From positions 49,662 to 113,661 of the forward strand of contig JAUIRK010000815.1 of assembly GCA_030549495.1 (NCBI GenBank): a stretch of 64,000 nucleotides of DNA, given 5' to 3'. Numbering within the stretch: position 1 is the stretch's first letter; every line of letters starts with the position of its first letter. Both the position numbers and the translations under genes were made by a program. Positions 11,746 to 23,973 of the stretch are shown here, one piece after another. Origin of the DNA: Nectonema munidae (Eukaryota; Nematomorpha; Nectonematoida; Nectonematidae). The notes beneath the pieces were generated by a model. The model saw nothing but the letters and a program-made list of their open reading frames with translations. It did no database searches and was not told where the DNA came from.

Positions 11746-13782
11746 GTTTTTACGCTGGCAACATTCCTAATATTTTAATAATGTTCAAATATTATCATAA
11801 GACGTACTCATCATAAAAATTTTCGGATAAAGTAAAAATTGAAAAAAAGACTTTGCAGTAAATAGGAAAAAGAAAAATGTTTGAAAATTACGGATGTGGA
11901 TATTAATATTATTGCGGATGTTGAAACTTAAATCATCCACATATGCCGATGGAGCATGTGAAAGATTTAGGATAATTCACTGGTGCTGATGCGAATATCC
12001 GATACATCTCAAATGCATATTTATGTGATTTATTACAGTTGACTATCATTTAATCCGAAATCATGGGGACACGAAGCCGTGCGTGACATTTCGTACCAAA
12101 GACGTTTCTTACCAAAGCATTTTTTTACCTATTTTTGGTCGTTTTGTACCCAGTTTTGGATATTTTGTACTCATTTTTTCCAATTTTTGGGTACAATCTA
12201 CATATGAAATACCTTGGTTACCAAATGTCTTGAACAAAAACGTGTAAAAATTACTAAAATATATAAGGGGCTGCGATTAGTTGCAACAAATTTTGGGGGA
12301 ATATGAAAGATTCGAACAAATTTGTGGGATTGCAAAGGATGCGTAAAAAATCAAACCCTAGGATTATCTGGTTACTGTATTGTACTATATCAGTACAGTA
12401 AATAGCCTATAAAAACTAAAAAACAAAGAATAGCATAGCCACACATAGTCAAAATACGGTATGGATGACCAACGTTTCTACCAAGATATAAACGAATATT
12501 GAATATATACACTACACAATTTGGAAAGAAATGTCCTAATCAAATCTTGTTAACTCGTTTCTTCAACCAAATTAAAGAGTTGACCATGTAATTAAAAAAA
12601 ATCGCTTTATTAACATTTACACCCATATGAATTCGAATGAGAAAAAAGGTATTTAAAATCTAATAGGAATAAGATCTATAGAAATTACAAAATCCAAAAT
12701 TTATGCCATGTTACATCTCAAAGAGAGAAAGAGAAAATGGTGTCAAGATCAATTTGACGTTTAACTGGGCGATTTATATGCAAGTGGGTACTAAAATATT
12801 ACTGATTGCGCAAACACATAACTATCGCGAGAGGGTTATAATTTCTTCATATAAGTGAAAAATTTTTGTTGAATTCTGAAAATAAAATTTCATTCAATTA
12901 TCATAATTCTTTCTCTCATTTTTTTTCAAAACAAATCATTTTAACAAAGTGTAAAAATGCCAAGTATATATGAATAAACAATTTCTTTATTCAGTGGAAT
13001 GATTATAAATGTAAGCATGAAAATTAAAATAGACAAATATTCATTTATACATAACTATTTTTTTCCCATATGGGAATTTGTATTATTTATAAGAGTAAGA
13101 CACACAAAGCTAGAGTTACTGAGCGTACTATAGGTTATTTATAATTCAGATCAATAGATCATTTTAGAAGTTTTGAGCTACTATTAAATTTATTTTTTCT
13201 GTACACAAAGCTGTCAAACATTGAAATGTAAGCGAGGGAAGTGTTCATTTTCAAAACGGCAAATATAAGAGATATGTTTAGATTTTAAACACTCTTTGTT
13301 GCACAAAAAACACAAAGCAGTTTAAAATGTGTGTAGATGCTGAGTTAAATGTTTATTTTCTAAATACCGAATAGAGTAAAAACAATTTTTGATTTAGTGT
13401 TTAGATTTTAAACACTTTATAATAGGCGAAAAGTTCTAAAAATCTGAAAATTAAATTTGAAATTGGCCCAAAAGCAAGCAAAATACATTTTACTTGCTAC
13501 AAAATATTCGATCGCATATGAAGAATATTTTTGTGTGTAAACCTAAGACCAAGATAAGATGTCGTTTGCTCGTGTAATCCGATGTTCTTTCAACTCTACA
13601 AGGATAAGTAACGACAAAGTGAATATGGATCGGCAATGAATTGCCAATTCAGTATGTTCAGCATAAAAATCTACATCTGGTATTGATATTTCGGATCACA
13701 ATGATGACAGGAACAGAAAAAAGATGTAAGCTTACAACAAAAGTTCCACTCTCCAGACTAAAAAGAGCTTGATCACCTAGTG
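11746..13782. other. Gene-free DNA with imperfect tandem motifs
   Basis: No coding region supported. Around 12090-12240 a TTTTGGTCGTTTTGTACC-like phrase recurs in diverged form. Around 13280-13420 the phrase GTTTAGATTTTAAACACT occurs twice. Neither is explained. Confidence 0.4.
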
Positions 13783-15900
13783 CAGCGGTTCTTAACCTTT
13801 TTAATTTGCTGACCCATTTTACGTACGACACAAACACTCCCGACCCAACATGTAAAAACAATAATAAGGATAATAAAAAAATATTATTATCTAACTTTGA
13901 TTTAAGAAATCAAAATGCTTTTTATTGATTTACAGAAGAAACATGTTATTTATTACAATGTTTTAATTTGATGAAGAAGTTACAATTAATGAGAACGTTG
14001 CATTTGAAGTTTTCTTGAAAGCTCTTCAAAACGGGGTTTTATTGTTGACAGACAACATCGCATGTCGTTCTCCGATGATAAACGATTTCGATATTTATTT
14101 TTAACAGCCATAAGAGCTGAAAATGCAGTCTCACGCAAATACGTTGTTGAGAAAGCTTGGAACCCCACCACTTATTTTTCTTTATAAATCTTTGCCCAGA
14201 AAGCACTCAAAGTTTCTGTATCTTATTTAAGATCTTTGACATTTTTTATTTCAATTAGTTGTTCTTCTAATTGGTAGTTATAAGAAATTTCCTGAGTTAG
14301 ATCTTCAATTTTCACATCAAAAGGATTTCTGACCCATCTATAGATGGACATATCTTCGGGAATGTATTTTTGGAATTCGCACATCATTTTTTCCAGGTGC
14401 TGCACTACAATTTTTTTGACTTCATTATAGGAAGCTTCATGAATTGTCTGCAAAATCAAAGTAAGTTTGGGAAATGATAAAGTTTTTCTAACGGAAATTT
14501 TTCGTTTCCACAGGGTGAGCTTCTCTTTGAATGCTGACAACTTTTCTGCTGTTCCTACCAGTGTTTCATTTCGTCCTTGCATTGATGTATTCAAGTTGTT
14601 AATTTCTATAAAAATGTCTGTGAGGTACGCCAATTGTAAAAGCCCTTTTGAATTGTCAAACCTAGAAGAAAGTTGATGTTTTTGATCGACCAAAAATATC
14701 TGAATTTCTACTCTCATTTCCAGTAACTTCTGAAGAACTTTCCCTCGAGATACCCATCGAACCTCAGAATGGTAAAGCAAATGGTTATGTTCTGCCCCAA
14801 AATCTTCGCACATCCGATTTAAAATTCTACTGTTTAGTGATCTAGATTTAATGAAGTTAACCATTTGATGACTTCTTTCATTGCAACCTTTAATTCCTCA
14901 GAGAGACGTTTGGCTGCAAGGTTCTCTCGGCGAAGAAGACAGTGAAGAATAAATACTTCTGGGTTCACATTTTTTAATGGACTTGTAAATCCCTGACGAG
15001 CGCCAAGCATGGCTGGTGCCCCATCACAACACACCCTGTAACATTGATTCCAGGATAGTCCTTCATCTTTTAAAAAAGAATCCACCACTTTAAATATGTC
15101 TTCACCAGTTATGGTAGTATGAAGGAGCTTGCAAAAGAGGAATTCTTCTTTCATATTGTCTGCTCCTTGATATCTTACATACACCATCAGTTGAGCATCA
15201 TTACTAATGTCCGCCGATTCATCCAACTCAAGAGTAAATTGACACTCTTTTTCAAAGACTCAATTAATTGACTTTGATATCGTTGACATGTCAACAATGC
15301 GAGAATGAACTGTGTCATTCGACAATGGTATTTCTTGAATTTTCTTAGCCACATCATCTCCACATACTGTTCTGACCATGTCAATAACAGCAGGCTTCAC
15401 TAAATCTTCTCAGATTGTGTGGGACTTTTTCTGTTTTGCAATTCTCCACATGCCAGGAAAGATGCCATAGTAGTAGAAAGGGAAAAAGGTCCTTTGTCAG
15501 CGTATAAAATCTTGGGCGTAAATTTGCATTTCCTTTTTCTCGAAGAATTTTCTGTCACGGTTAGAAAAAGTAGCATGTTTAGTTTCAAGATGACGCTTCA
15601 ATTTATTTTCTTTCATCGACTCGTTGCTAAGCACTTCCATACATAAAACACACTGGGGCTATGATACACCATGCTCTTTTAATTCTGTAAAACCCAGATT
15701 GAGAAATTCTTCTTTATATGGAGGTTTATAAGTCATAGCGATGAAATAAGATCAAAAGAATGATAAATGAATCATTTGCTGACACCTTCGAGAACAAGAA
15801 AAAAATGAATGCATATTAGCGCTGCCAATGCTCTTTTATTTCCTAAATGGATAGACATGTATTGACAAATATTTACTGTAAATGTGTCAGAGTTGCAATA
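13783..15900 (-). mobile_element. Decayed hAT transposon, ZBED5/SCAND3-like
   Basis: The lower end shows a hAT terminus CAGCGGTTCTTAACC at 13783. Reading on the minus strand from an ATG at 15736, the transposase begins with a BED-like finger (CVLCMEVLSNESMK...NKLKRHLETKH), then MDESADISNDAQLMVYVR and a CCDGAPAMLGARQG block, then EVRWVSRGKVLQKLLEMR, and ends with the C-terminal dimerisation motif ETAFSALMAVKNKYRNRLSS near 14090. The order matches a full-length transposase of about 580 residues, but several frame changes and stops break it (segments 13986-14171, 14223-14864, 14834-15226, 15187-15384 and 15400-15736). The upper terminus was not located. A second member of the family is at 35617-36735. 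Confidence 0.9.
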
Positions 15901-17492
15901 CTTCTGTTAATTGCGCTCTCGCTATAATATAATTAATATTTGATTGACACAAGGAAGGCACTAGGTATAACATTGCATTGTTTTTACTTGCAATTACAAG
16001 TGTATACAGTTGCATGGAGGAGAGAATAGCGAATTGATTCGTAAATTTTTTCTTTTTTACTCGTATAATTAAGTTTTATTTTTATTTCAAGATTTTTTTA
16101 CCTTGCCGTCTTTCTCATTGGCCTTTAGAGACCAAAAAAATTGCCAGATGACACATTGGCCAGTCGGGTTGTTTGCATCAAAGTGGAAAAATGACATTTG
16201 TTGGACACAAGTGTAAACAGTATAAAGTAAAGAGCATGACAGTAAAGATTTCCACTTTTTAAGTTTGAGCAAAGATAAAAAGTTTAAGAATCAGTCTTAA
16301 AGCATCCGCCCCATAAATAGTTTCTGTTCATTGATTTTTTTGTAAAAATTAGAAAGACTGTATGTTCTGCTTCACAACAGCATATCAATCTTCGGTTACT
16401 ATGTTAAACTAAAAGAAGACTACACAAAGTTAACATTTTTGCGGGACAAAATCGTACATAATGAGTATAGATAAGACTGATGCGCTAATTTCAAGATGTT
16501 CAGAATCCTAATAGGATTACAAGGTGATATAGTAAGCACCCTATTTGTAGTAAATAGTAAATGGATAGAAAAGTAATCTCTTCAAGTTGGTGTCCCAAAA
16601 ATGTAAAGTAAGGTTCTCATGTCTCTAGCAACAAATCTCGTCGCCATAAAATCAACAATTTATGCAAAAGGAGATAGAAGTTTTCCCAAGCTGTCAAGAA
16701 AAATTAGCTGTTGGTTGTGTGTTTTGTTACAAATTGGCTAAACTTAAAAACTCATAAATATTTTGATTTGTTGTTCATTAAAAGTTCATTTTAGAAAAAA
16801 TGTTATCTCGAGGTAAATTTATTTCTAGATCCGCCCTCGAGACGTAACATCATGCAGGATTTTATTGTGGTTACTGTTTAATTTGTGGTCAGTTATTTTT
16901 AAACAATTTTCGTCCCATTTACATATTGACTTTTTCTATTTCTCATGACGTTATTTTTGTCAATCTATACACAAGCAGTGAATACTACACCCCAATGTGG
17001 TTAAAATGTGTATTTTTGCAACTTTTAAAAAAGAGCATTTTGCATTGGCAATGCAACATTTACATTTGTTAATTCAATTGTTTCGACAAAATTCTTTATT
17101 TGCATAAATATATCATAGGTTTTAGCTTCAATTTGAAAATCATGATTATCTATCTTTCCAGCATGGTTTTCTGAAACATGCCCATCTATACATTATATTG
17201 CATCATCAGTTGTTGGGAAATAAATTGCTGCTTCATTTATATAATATATTTTTATCGAAATAATGCCAGAAAAAATTCAGTGGTTCTTTAGACCTTCACC
17301 GGGATTTAGGTGTGCCAATCGACTCATATAAATTGGAGACTTAGATATAGAGCATTCTTACTTTGAGTTGGTCCTTTTTCAATTTTAGTTATTCTTTTTT
17401 TTAAATAAATTTAGTCTTTTTTCTACTTAAGTTTGCCTCTTTAAGTCATTTTATTATGTTTTGCAATTTAACATTTATATACTAAGAAATTT
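15901..17492. other. Gene-free DNA
   Basis: Nothing supportable. Short open frames such as 16087-16272 (minus) show no known motif. Confidence 0.5.
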
Positions 17493-17509
17493 GATTTGTA
17501 GAAAATTGG

Positions 17510-17642
17510 TTGGTTGGAGATATTAAGGCACTTTCAGCCGTAAGGCTATATGCTTAAGATGGTTAATCACAGTTTTTATTGAGTTAGCCTTGGAGATCGA
17601 ACTCAACTTTTAAGTTGAGAGATACACCCTAACAACCATTGA
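17510..17642 (-). mobile_element. tRNA-derived SINE with target duplication
   Basis: On the minus strand the head resembles a tRNA: CTCAATGGTTGTTAGGGTG as box A and GAGTTCGATCTCC as box B, with a small anticodon-like stem (CTCAACTTAAAAGTTGAG) between them. The unit is flanked by 17-bp direct repeats, GATTTGTAGAAAATTGG at 17493-17509 and GATTCGTAGAAAATTGG at 17643-17659 (one mismatch), as expected from LINE-driven insertion. It differs in sequence from the SINE family at 35386. Confidence 0.75.
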
Positions 17643-18439
17643 GATTCGTAGAAAATTGGGTTTTTTTAATATATTAATTTAATAAATTGATTTGTTTAAA
17701 TTATCACTAAAAATAATTAAAAAAAACAAAAACTTTATTTAAAAAAAAATTTTTTTAAGACTACTTACTCTGATCATAACGTTGTTCATTAGAAGTCATA
17801 ATATCTGTAAGCATGTAATAATAATAGTTACTTCAATCTAAAGGGCGATTAAATTCAAACTTTCAATTAGAAAAAAGTGTTTGATTATTTTCATCTGAAG
17901 CTAATAAACGTTTTACTTTATGTTTTATCTTTGAGTTCGGTGAGAGATACTTTAATTTATACTTATTTTGATTCGATAGATCCAAGAAGCAAATTAATTT
18001 TTTAATTTAGAGTTTTTCACAATCTTTACGGAATTAACGACTACTGCAAGAGACTTGGCGAAATGCATTCTCACACTTTTGCGATCCTTTAACCTTCGAA
18101 TTACGAACATATGGCAATTTACTCCACGATATATTTGAAATGAAAATTGCTAAAAATTTTCTCATTATCAAATTATTTTTATTACCATGTAAATTTAGCT
18201 TAGGTATCAAGCATTTTGAAATTGCTGTTAACATTTCTTTCATAGCTTGCATTTATGCAAAACTTTGAATTATTCCTAGTTTTTCCAAAAAAATTGGAAT
18301 TATTTTATAGATGGCGTAAAATTTTTTTACAAACTAAAAGCAAAATAAAATTTTTATATATGCAAAAAAGACTGATAAATAAGAACAAACATTTTTAATT
18401 TTAATTAAAAAATTGAAAAGCGAATAAGCAAAAACCAAA

Positions 18440-20640
18440 TTAACAAAAGTTACAAGTGAAGTTTGAACGGGCTTTGCAAATAAACTTAGAGCAAGTTTTA
18501 CATTTTCTGGTTGACCTAATTTTTTTAGGAAGGCAATTGAAGCAAAATCCTCTGGAGTTAGATGATGAGGAAGGATTATGTAAAGAATTGAATCCAAAAA
18601 ATGAAAGAAGAGACTTTGTTTTTAGGTTGATTTGAGGTACTGAAGCTCTTACACGCATCGACTCTTCACTCAGACACAGGGCAGGTTTTCTTAAAAAAAG
18701 TTTTCTGGCGTTGTTCATTCTTGTTGGGTATTCTTCTGGTGAATTATATCTGGAAATTACATATGCATTTATACATGACAGATCAAGGTAATTAGAAAAC
18801 GCTGCAACAGTCCATCTGCGACATGGCTTGTAAGACCTGTACTGTTTCACCATTCGGTTTCCAACGTCAACGCCACTTTTGTTTTTGTTGTACTCCAAGA
18901 GGGAATCAGGTTTACCATTTCTGTTTGAAATAATTACTTGCTTTTTGTGTTGTGATGATAACATATAAACTGCTTTAAAATTGCGGTGGGCGTGTTTTTT
19001 AGGTATATAAACAATGAGTGAGGCTTCTTCTCTACAGTAAATCGTGCGTGATTCACATTCATTTAATTTCAATGTTTTCAAATATGAAGGTTGAAAAATT
19101 CTTGGAACAAATTTTCTTGTATGTCTCACTGTCCCACAAACTGTATAATCTTTTGTTAGGGCCCACTTGGCAATATCTAAAGATGTAAAAAACCTGTCCA
19201 TAAAAACTCCGCATCCTTTTGGAAGGTTGGTGTCATTGATTAGTCTTTGTGAGATTTGAAAAGAAGAGAAATATGTTCTATCGAGTAAACCAGAAACATA
19301 AATTTGAGATTTTAGAAAGTAAAAAGTTTCTGAATCACATAAATGATATACTTTAAGGCAGGGGTAGGCAATCTTTTCAGGGTGAGGGCCAGATGGGACA
19401 TTTGAAATGAGCTCACGGGCCAAAGAAGCAAAATATCAGATTTACTTTAATTTTTATAATATTTATAATACATTTTTACATGCTTTATCATTAAATGATT
19501 ATAATAATTGGTAAAAACAAAATAGTACAAAGTAATTTATTCAAAACTACAAATCAATGAGACTGTTGGTACTGTTTTCTATTAAGAAGTTTTGTGATGT
19601 CTGGATCAATGCTTGAGGTAGACAACCTAAGAACGTCATTAAAGTGGCGGTCTGAGAGTTGAGAGCGAAGGTAAGACTTGGTGTAATTCATTTTCGAAAA
19701 TAACTGCTCACAGCAGTAAGTGCTACCGAACATAGCCACAACTCTTTGAATATGCGTAATTAAATTCAACAGCAACGCTGAAAAAATATTTAGTCCCGTG
19801 ACAGTGTCGCGAAGTAGGATAAGTTGGAGGAATTCCTCAAAAACTTGAAGATCTTGAGTAACACCTCTAATAAAAATAGACAACTGTGCTGTTTCCTTTC
19901 TGTCTGTGCTTTCATCCAAAGCAAGAGAAAATGCTTCAAATTTCGAGATACGTGTTTTAAGCTCGTCTAGTACGAAAACAAATACATAAATAGGCTGCAA
20001 TGCAACCTTATTATTATATAGTACTAATGCTGATAATCAAAAAAACATCTTATTTTAATTTCTTGTAGGTATGCGGCCCAGATTCTATTAACTAAAATTA
20101 AAAGATCGGCAGGCCGGATGAAAATGTTTGGCGGGCCGTATTTGGCCCGCGGGCCGGAGGTTGCCTACCCCTGCTTTAAGGCCATAATGACCAGGCTTTT
20201 TAGGGTCATAGACCTTCAAATTACAGCCACCTCTGAAACTCACTAATGTTCGTCAATTGTAACTGAAGAATTAGGTGTCCAGTACAAAGAAAACACGTTA
20301 TAAAAATGATCATGAATGGTTCGAATCGCAGAGAGTTTATCATTTAGATTTCTTTCATGCTTATCGTCAAAGCATAAAAAAATTTGGATTAAAAAAACAT
20401 ATCTCTTGCTAAGGCAGCTTTTAGAAAAAGATTTCCGTACGAATCATTGTATAAATCCGTAACCTTTATTCTTTGATCCATACTTTGGCCGATGTGTAGC
20501 AAACATCCAAAATAAGCCAATAAATGATAGGGTTCAAATTTTTCATAATATTTTAAATTAGGGTGTTTAGGATGTTCTTTTCTAAAATAGAAATGTACAA
20601 ATAATGTTTTACGCTATTGCTACTTCATCAAGAACCAAGA
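18440..20640 (-). mobile_element. piggyBac transposon, transposase split by a hAT insertion
   Basis: The C-terminal part (18440-19350) has the piggyBac signatures VFMDRFFTSLDIAKWALT, NKNKSGVDVGNRMVKQYRS and WTVAAFSNYLDLSCINAY, followed by a cysteine-rich C-terminal finger (CFNC...CKTC...CNFC). The N-terminal part resumes above 20181: CNLKVYDPKKPGHYGLK reads straight into KVYHLCDSETFY across the excised insert, and further up lies DDKHERNLNDKLSAIR. At least one frame break separates those N-terminal pieces. The element ends were not located. The hAT at 19359-20173 lies inside the gene. Confidence 0.92.
19359..20173 (-). mobile_element. Internally deleted hAT transposon nested in piggyBac
   Basis: The termini are CAGGGGTAGGCAA and TTGCCTACCCCTG, flanked by an exact 8-bp target duplication CTTTAAGG (19351-19358 and 20174-20181). 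A 148-residue minus-strand frame (19554-20000) joins an early transposase part, ALDESTDRKETAQLSIFIRG, to the C-terminal dimerisation part, STYCCEQLFSKMNYTKSYLR...NRKQYQQSH. The middle of the catalytic domain is missing, so this is a deletion derivative of a GTF2IRD2/ZBED-like hAT transposase and is not autonomous. Confidence 0.93.
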
Positions 20641-21023
20641 CATTGTTTTTTATGATACACTATACTTACTTCAACTACAACTTTTTTACTTTATATTTAT
20701 AAGACATAGAAGAAAGATTTATCAATATAAAATAATTTATAAAAAACATGACAAATTTATTTGCTCATTTTACATGAAGACATTAGAAGGGATCTGGTCA
20801 CAACTTTTGAAAGCTCTGATAAAACGGACAGAAAAAATGTGTACATTAGTACGCAAGTTTGAACATTGAACAAACCAATTCGAGGATCAATGCGAAATCA
20901 AAAAAATTATACGACATTAAAATGACTAGTAAAAGTACTTTCAATATTTATCTAAAACTACTAGTAAAAAAAGATCAAGATTGACTAGAAATGCAAAAGT
21001 GTTTTATTCAAAAGTACTTTAAG
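20641..21023. other. Gene-free DNA above the piggyBac relic
   Basis: Nothing recognised. The missing upper terminus of the piggyBac element could lie here, but I could not identify it. Confidence 0.4.
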
Positions 21024-21275
21024 CCATGGGCGTCCTTATTGTAAATTTCAAAGAAGGCAAAGAATTTTTTCAAACGGTGTTGAAATAGAATAATATATTT
21101 TTTGATTTTATTTTTTTTGTGTTTTAACCTTTTTGTACGAACAAGATTAAAATTAAATAAAACTTACAGTATTTATATATTTTTTTATATTTCTTTTACA
21201 AATAGTCAAAAACATTTGTTAGTTATAAATAGCCTCCTATAATGAATCTTAGTTTCTTTTTTGAGGACGCCCATG
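21024..21275. mobile_element. Short MITE with inverted termini (252 bp)
   Basis: It begins CATGGGCGTCCT and ends GAGGACGCCCATG, a 12-bp inverted repeat. The interior is AT-rich and non-coding. A similar start, ATGGGCGCACATCCTTAAAA, lies alone at 44510. No target duplication is certain. Confidence 0.6.
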
Positions 21276-22110
21276 ACTTCAACTAAAATAAAATACAAAC
21301 AAGTGTAATAAAGTAAAAATTACTCATAATTTAGCTGCATTTTCAACTTTGTTTTTGTGAATATAAACGTAATTATGCTTTGTGTGAAAAACAGATGAAA
21401 AATTATCAAGACGTCTTTTTCACCAAAGGCAACACCTTTAGGACCAGGGTTTACTAAAATTATAGATAGGTTGATTTTTGTTATATAATTGCGTGGTGCG
21501 TAAACAATTATAGAGCGAGTAATTTCAAGGTTACTACATCTGAGAAAAACATGATTGAATCAATAATCCTGATTTTCGCAAAGCATTCGTAGAAATATAT
21601 GAGGTAGACGTGGAACATAAACTTTGACAATATCGAGTACGCTTGTGTCAAGATTTTAGGTTCAAACAAGCTGCAAGGTTAAATATATAATTCAAAATTT
21701 TTTTGAAATTTTTTTTTTATATAATGGTTGTTGACATAAACATTAAAATTTTGTTTTTTTAATACTTTAATGCTGACTTATGCTGTAAAAATGATTGTAT
21801 GTATCTGGAGTAAATTGCCATATGCTCGTAATCCGTGCTATACCAGAATTGGTCCGTAATCCGAAGGTTAAGAGTATTTCGAAAATTCTTCTACTTCAGC
21901 CAATAAACCTTTCTTTTAGTTGTCTTCAGAAAACGCTCTCCGAACGCAAAGAGAACGTCTGCAGAAGATCCTTCAGAGCTAGAAACAAATGTACATAAGG
22001 TAAAGCAAGTAGTAGTGGAAGCAGAAGCGATGTTCTCTGGAATCATTGACATAAAGTGGTGATGAAAGCTTGAAAGGGCAAGAAAACGGTGAAGAGAAGT
22101 ATATAGTGTT
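21276..22110. other. Non-coding DNA and unclear open frame
   Basis: No gene recognised. A long minus-strand frame covers 21891-22226. Its N-terminal third continues the transposon relic above it, but the remainder (21891 to about 22110) matches nothing I know and is probably chance or a second inserted fragment. Confidence 0.35.
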
Positions 22111-22840
22111 TGTTTGTCTGCATGCAAGGAGATTGCATCTAGTTTTTCTATCAAAACTTTCATTCCCAAAAAACTTTTAACCATTGCATGTTCCATTTTA
22201 AATAATTTGATAATGAATAATTCCAAAACAATTCATTGCCAGTATAAAAGTAATGTTTTTCCACGATTTGTTGGAACTACTAAATTTGTTCCTTTTCCTC
22301 TTTTACCACGAGCTTTAGTTCTACGCATATGAAGACTGAATCCAAAAGTTTTAATATTTCTTGATTTTTGGAGCTTGGTTTGAAAATTCGATTGCATAAT
22401 TTTTCATTTTGGCAACACTATCTTCTCTGTTCATTAAATCCATTTCTTTGACCGTTTTCTTTAGGGTTATCTTCAAAACAAGATAGTATTGTAATATAAT
22501 ATATTGTAAAATAATGTATTGAAGCTGATTTGCTTTTAGAAGATCCTTAATTTCTTCCAAAGTGAAAGCCGAATTGCTTTCTAGAATATTTTCCAAAAAG
22601 ACTAACAATTCATCTGCAAGTATCCATTTTTTTTATGAGCTCCATGTTTTTTCGAATTTAACGCTTCATTGTCTTCAAATCTTTGAATTATAAATTTTCA
22701 AGTATAATTGATATTCAACAATACAGATGCTTGAATTGTCAAGGCATCATCTTTGACAAGTTTAACTAATACAAGTTTTTTTCATCCAATGTTTTAGCAT
22801 ACATTTGCCAAAGTACAACAAAGAGACTTGGAATATCATG
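22111..22840 (-). mobile_element. IS630/Tc1-type transposase relic
   Basis: Minus-strand pieces in several frames follow the order of IS630-like transposases. First comes a helix-turn-helix part ending FEDNEALNSKKHGAHKK, then a linker SAFTLEEIKDLLKANQ, then LKITLKKTVKEMDLMNRE...YAIEFSN, then the catalytic-core phrase GFSLHMRRTKARGKRGKG ... VVPTNRGK. The reading frame is broken at several points and the final catalytic residues are not visible. The termini were not found. Confidence 0.65.
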
Positions 22841-23018
22841 AAATAAACATAGAAAAATTTTATTTAAATTTTTACAAAACGTACGTTATATATGCATTTT
22901 TTGAGGAACATTTTTTCCAATAATCTGGTCAAGCTTTAGAACTTTAAAGTTCTTTTTCGTCTAAAGTATACAATTTGAGTTCGTAGTTCTAAATGTTACC
23001 ACACTCTCAATAGTCTAA

Positions 23019-23159
23019 TTAACCCATTTAAGACCAAGCAAAGGAGACGATATCTAAAAAAACGCAAACGATTTATATTCAAAGTCATTGAAAAAAACAG
23101 ACGAAGATGAAATTACTTATGTTCCAAAATAGGAACATTGGTCGTCGTAAATGGGTTAA
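23019..23159. mobile_element. piggyBac MITE, copy 1
   Basis: TTAA + CCCATTTAAGACCAAGC at the left and GGTCGTCGTAAATGGG + TTAA at the right. The TTAA on both sides is the piggyBac target duplication. It is the best-preserved member of a family with further copies at 23250, 37688, 38300, 47719 and 51059, and shares an inner block with copy 2 (ACTTATGTTCCAAAATAG). Confidence 0.85.
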
Positions 23160-23249
23160 AAAGTTAGAAGTTTTGTTTTTCCAATTATTATCAATGATCG
23201 TTTTTAAAACTCAATTTAATTTTATAAAGAAAAGATAAATTTATGCACA

Positions 23250-23385
23250 TAACCCATTTAAGGCCAAGCAAAGCAGACGATATCTAAAAAACGCAGACGA
23301 TTTATATTCAAAGTCATTGAAGAAAGCAGATGAAGATCAAATTACTTATGTTCCAAAATAGTAAAATTGGCCGTAAATGGGTTAA
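23250..23385. mobile_element. piggyBac MITE, copy 2
   Basis: Nearly the same sequence as copy 1, about 90 bp downstream and in the same orientation: AACCCATTTAAGGCCAAGC to GGCCGTAAATGGGTTAA. The left flank is ATAA where TTAA is expected. The close spacing suggests either independent insertion or a local duplication of copy 1. Confidence 0.85.
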
Positions 23386-23973
23386 GGTAAAAATGGTTTT
23401 TAATTTTACTAGGACATTTTTATTCAATATTTAATAAATCTACATAGAATTTAGAAAAGGACATAAAAAATTAATAAAGACCTTTAATTTATAATTTATC
23501 CTAATCTTTGTATAAAAATAAAAAAGAAATTTTTAGTATTGCAGGATGTTGATATTTTTCAGGCTTTATAAAATTTATTTTAATATTAATTTAAAAGCTA
23601 TCAGCGTTATTAGATTAATTTACAGAGGTAAGATGATTATAAATAATCTTATCTCACTAAATCGGCTTAAATTAACTCAACTAAATTGGAAAAAGACGAA
23701 CTTAAAGCAAAAATGCATGATAATAGAAGTCGAATTGTAGCGCCCTTATCAAAAGAAAATTTAATTTCTCTCATATGAGACTATTTTATTTTGATTCAAA
23801 ATTGATGAGATAAAGTTGACTACTCTGACACTTAGACATTGATTTTTGTGATTATTTTAATTTCTTTGTTTATTTGAGCTTGTTCAATTAAAATTGATTA
23901 TACAAAAAAAATCAAATTAAATGCACTTGTATTGAATAATTTCTAACAAAGTTTAAAAAAAGAGGTAGAAAAT
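23386..23973. other. Gene-free DNA downstream of the exosome gene
   Basis: AT-rich, with no supportable coding region. Confidence 0.5.

Noticed and set aside
14467-14676. Plus-strand open frame
   Set aside because: Antisense shadow of the hAT transposase.
15958-15968. GCACTAGGTAT as partner of ACCTAGTG beside the hAT terminus at 13783
   Set aside because: It is the inverted form, not a direct repeat, so it cannot be a target duplication.
17510-17642. Functional tRNA gene
   Set aside because: The cloverleaf is incomplete (no good acceptor stem), and the unit is flanked by target duplications, so it is a SINE.
21891-22110. Minus-strand frame rich in Ser/Thr/Phe below the IS630-like relic
   Set aside because: No motif, and it does not match the catalytic region expected at this position; kept out as a gene.
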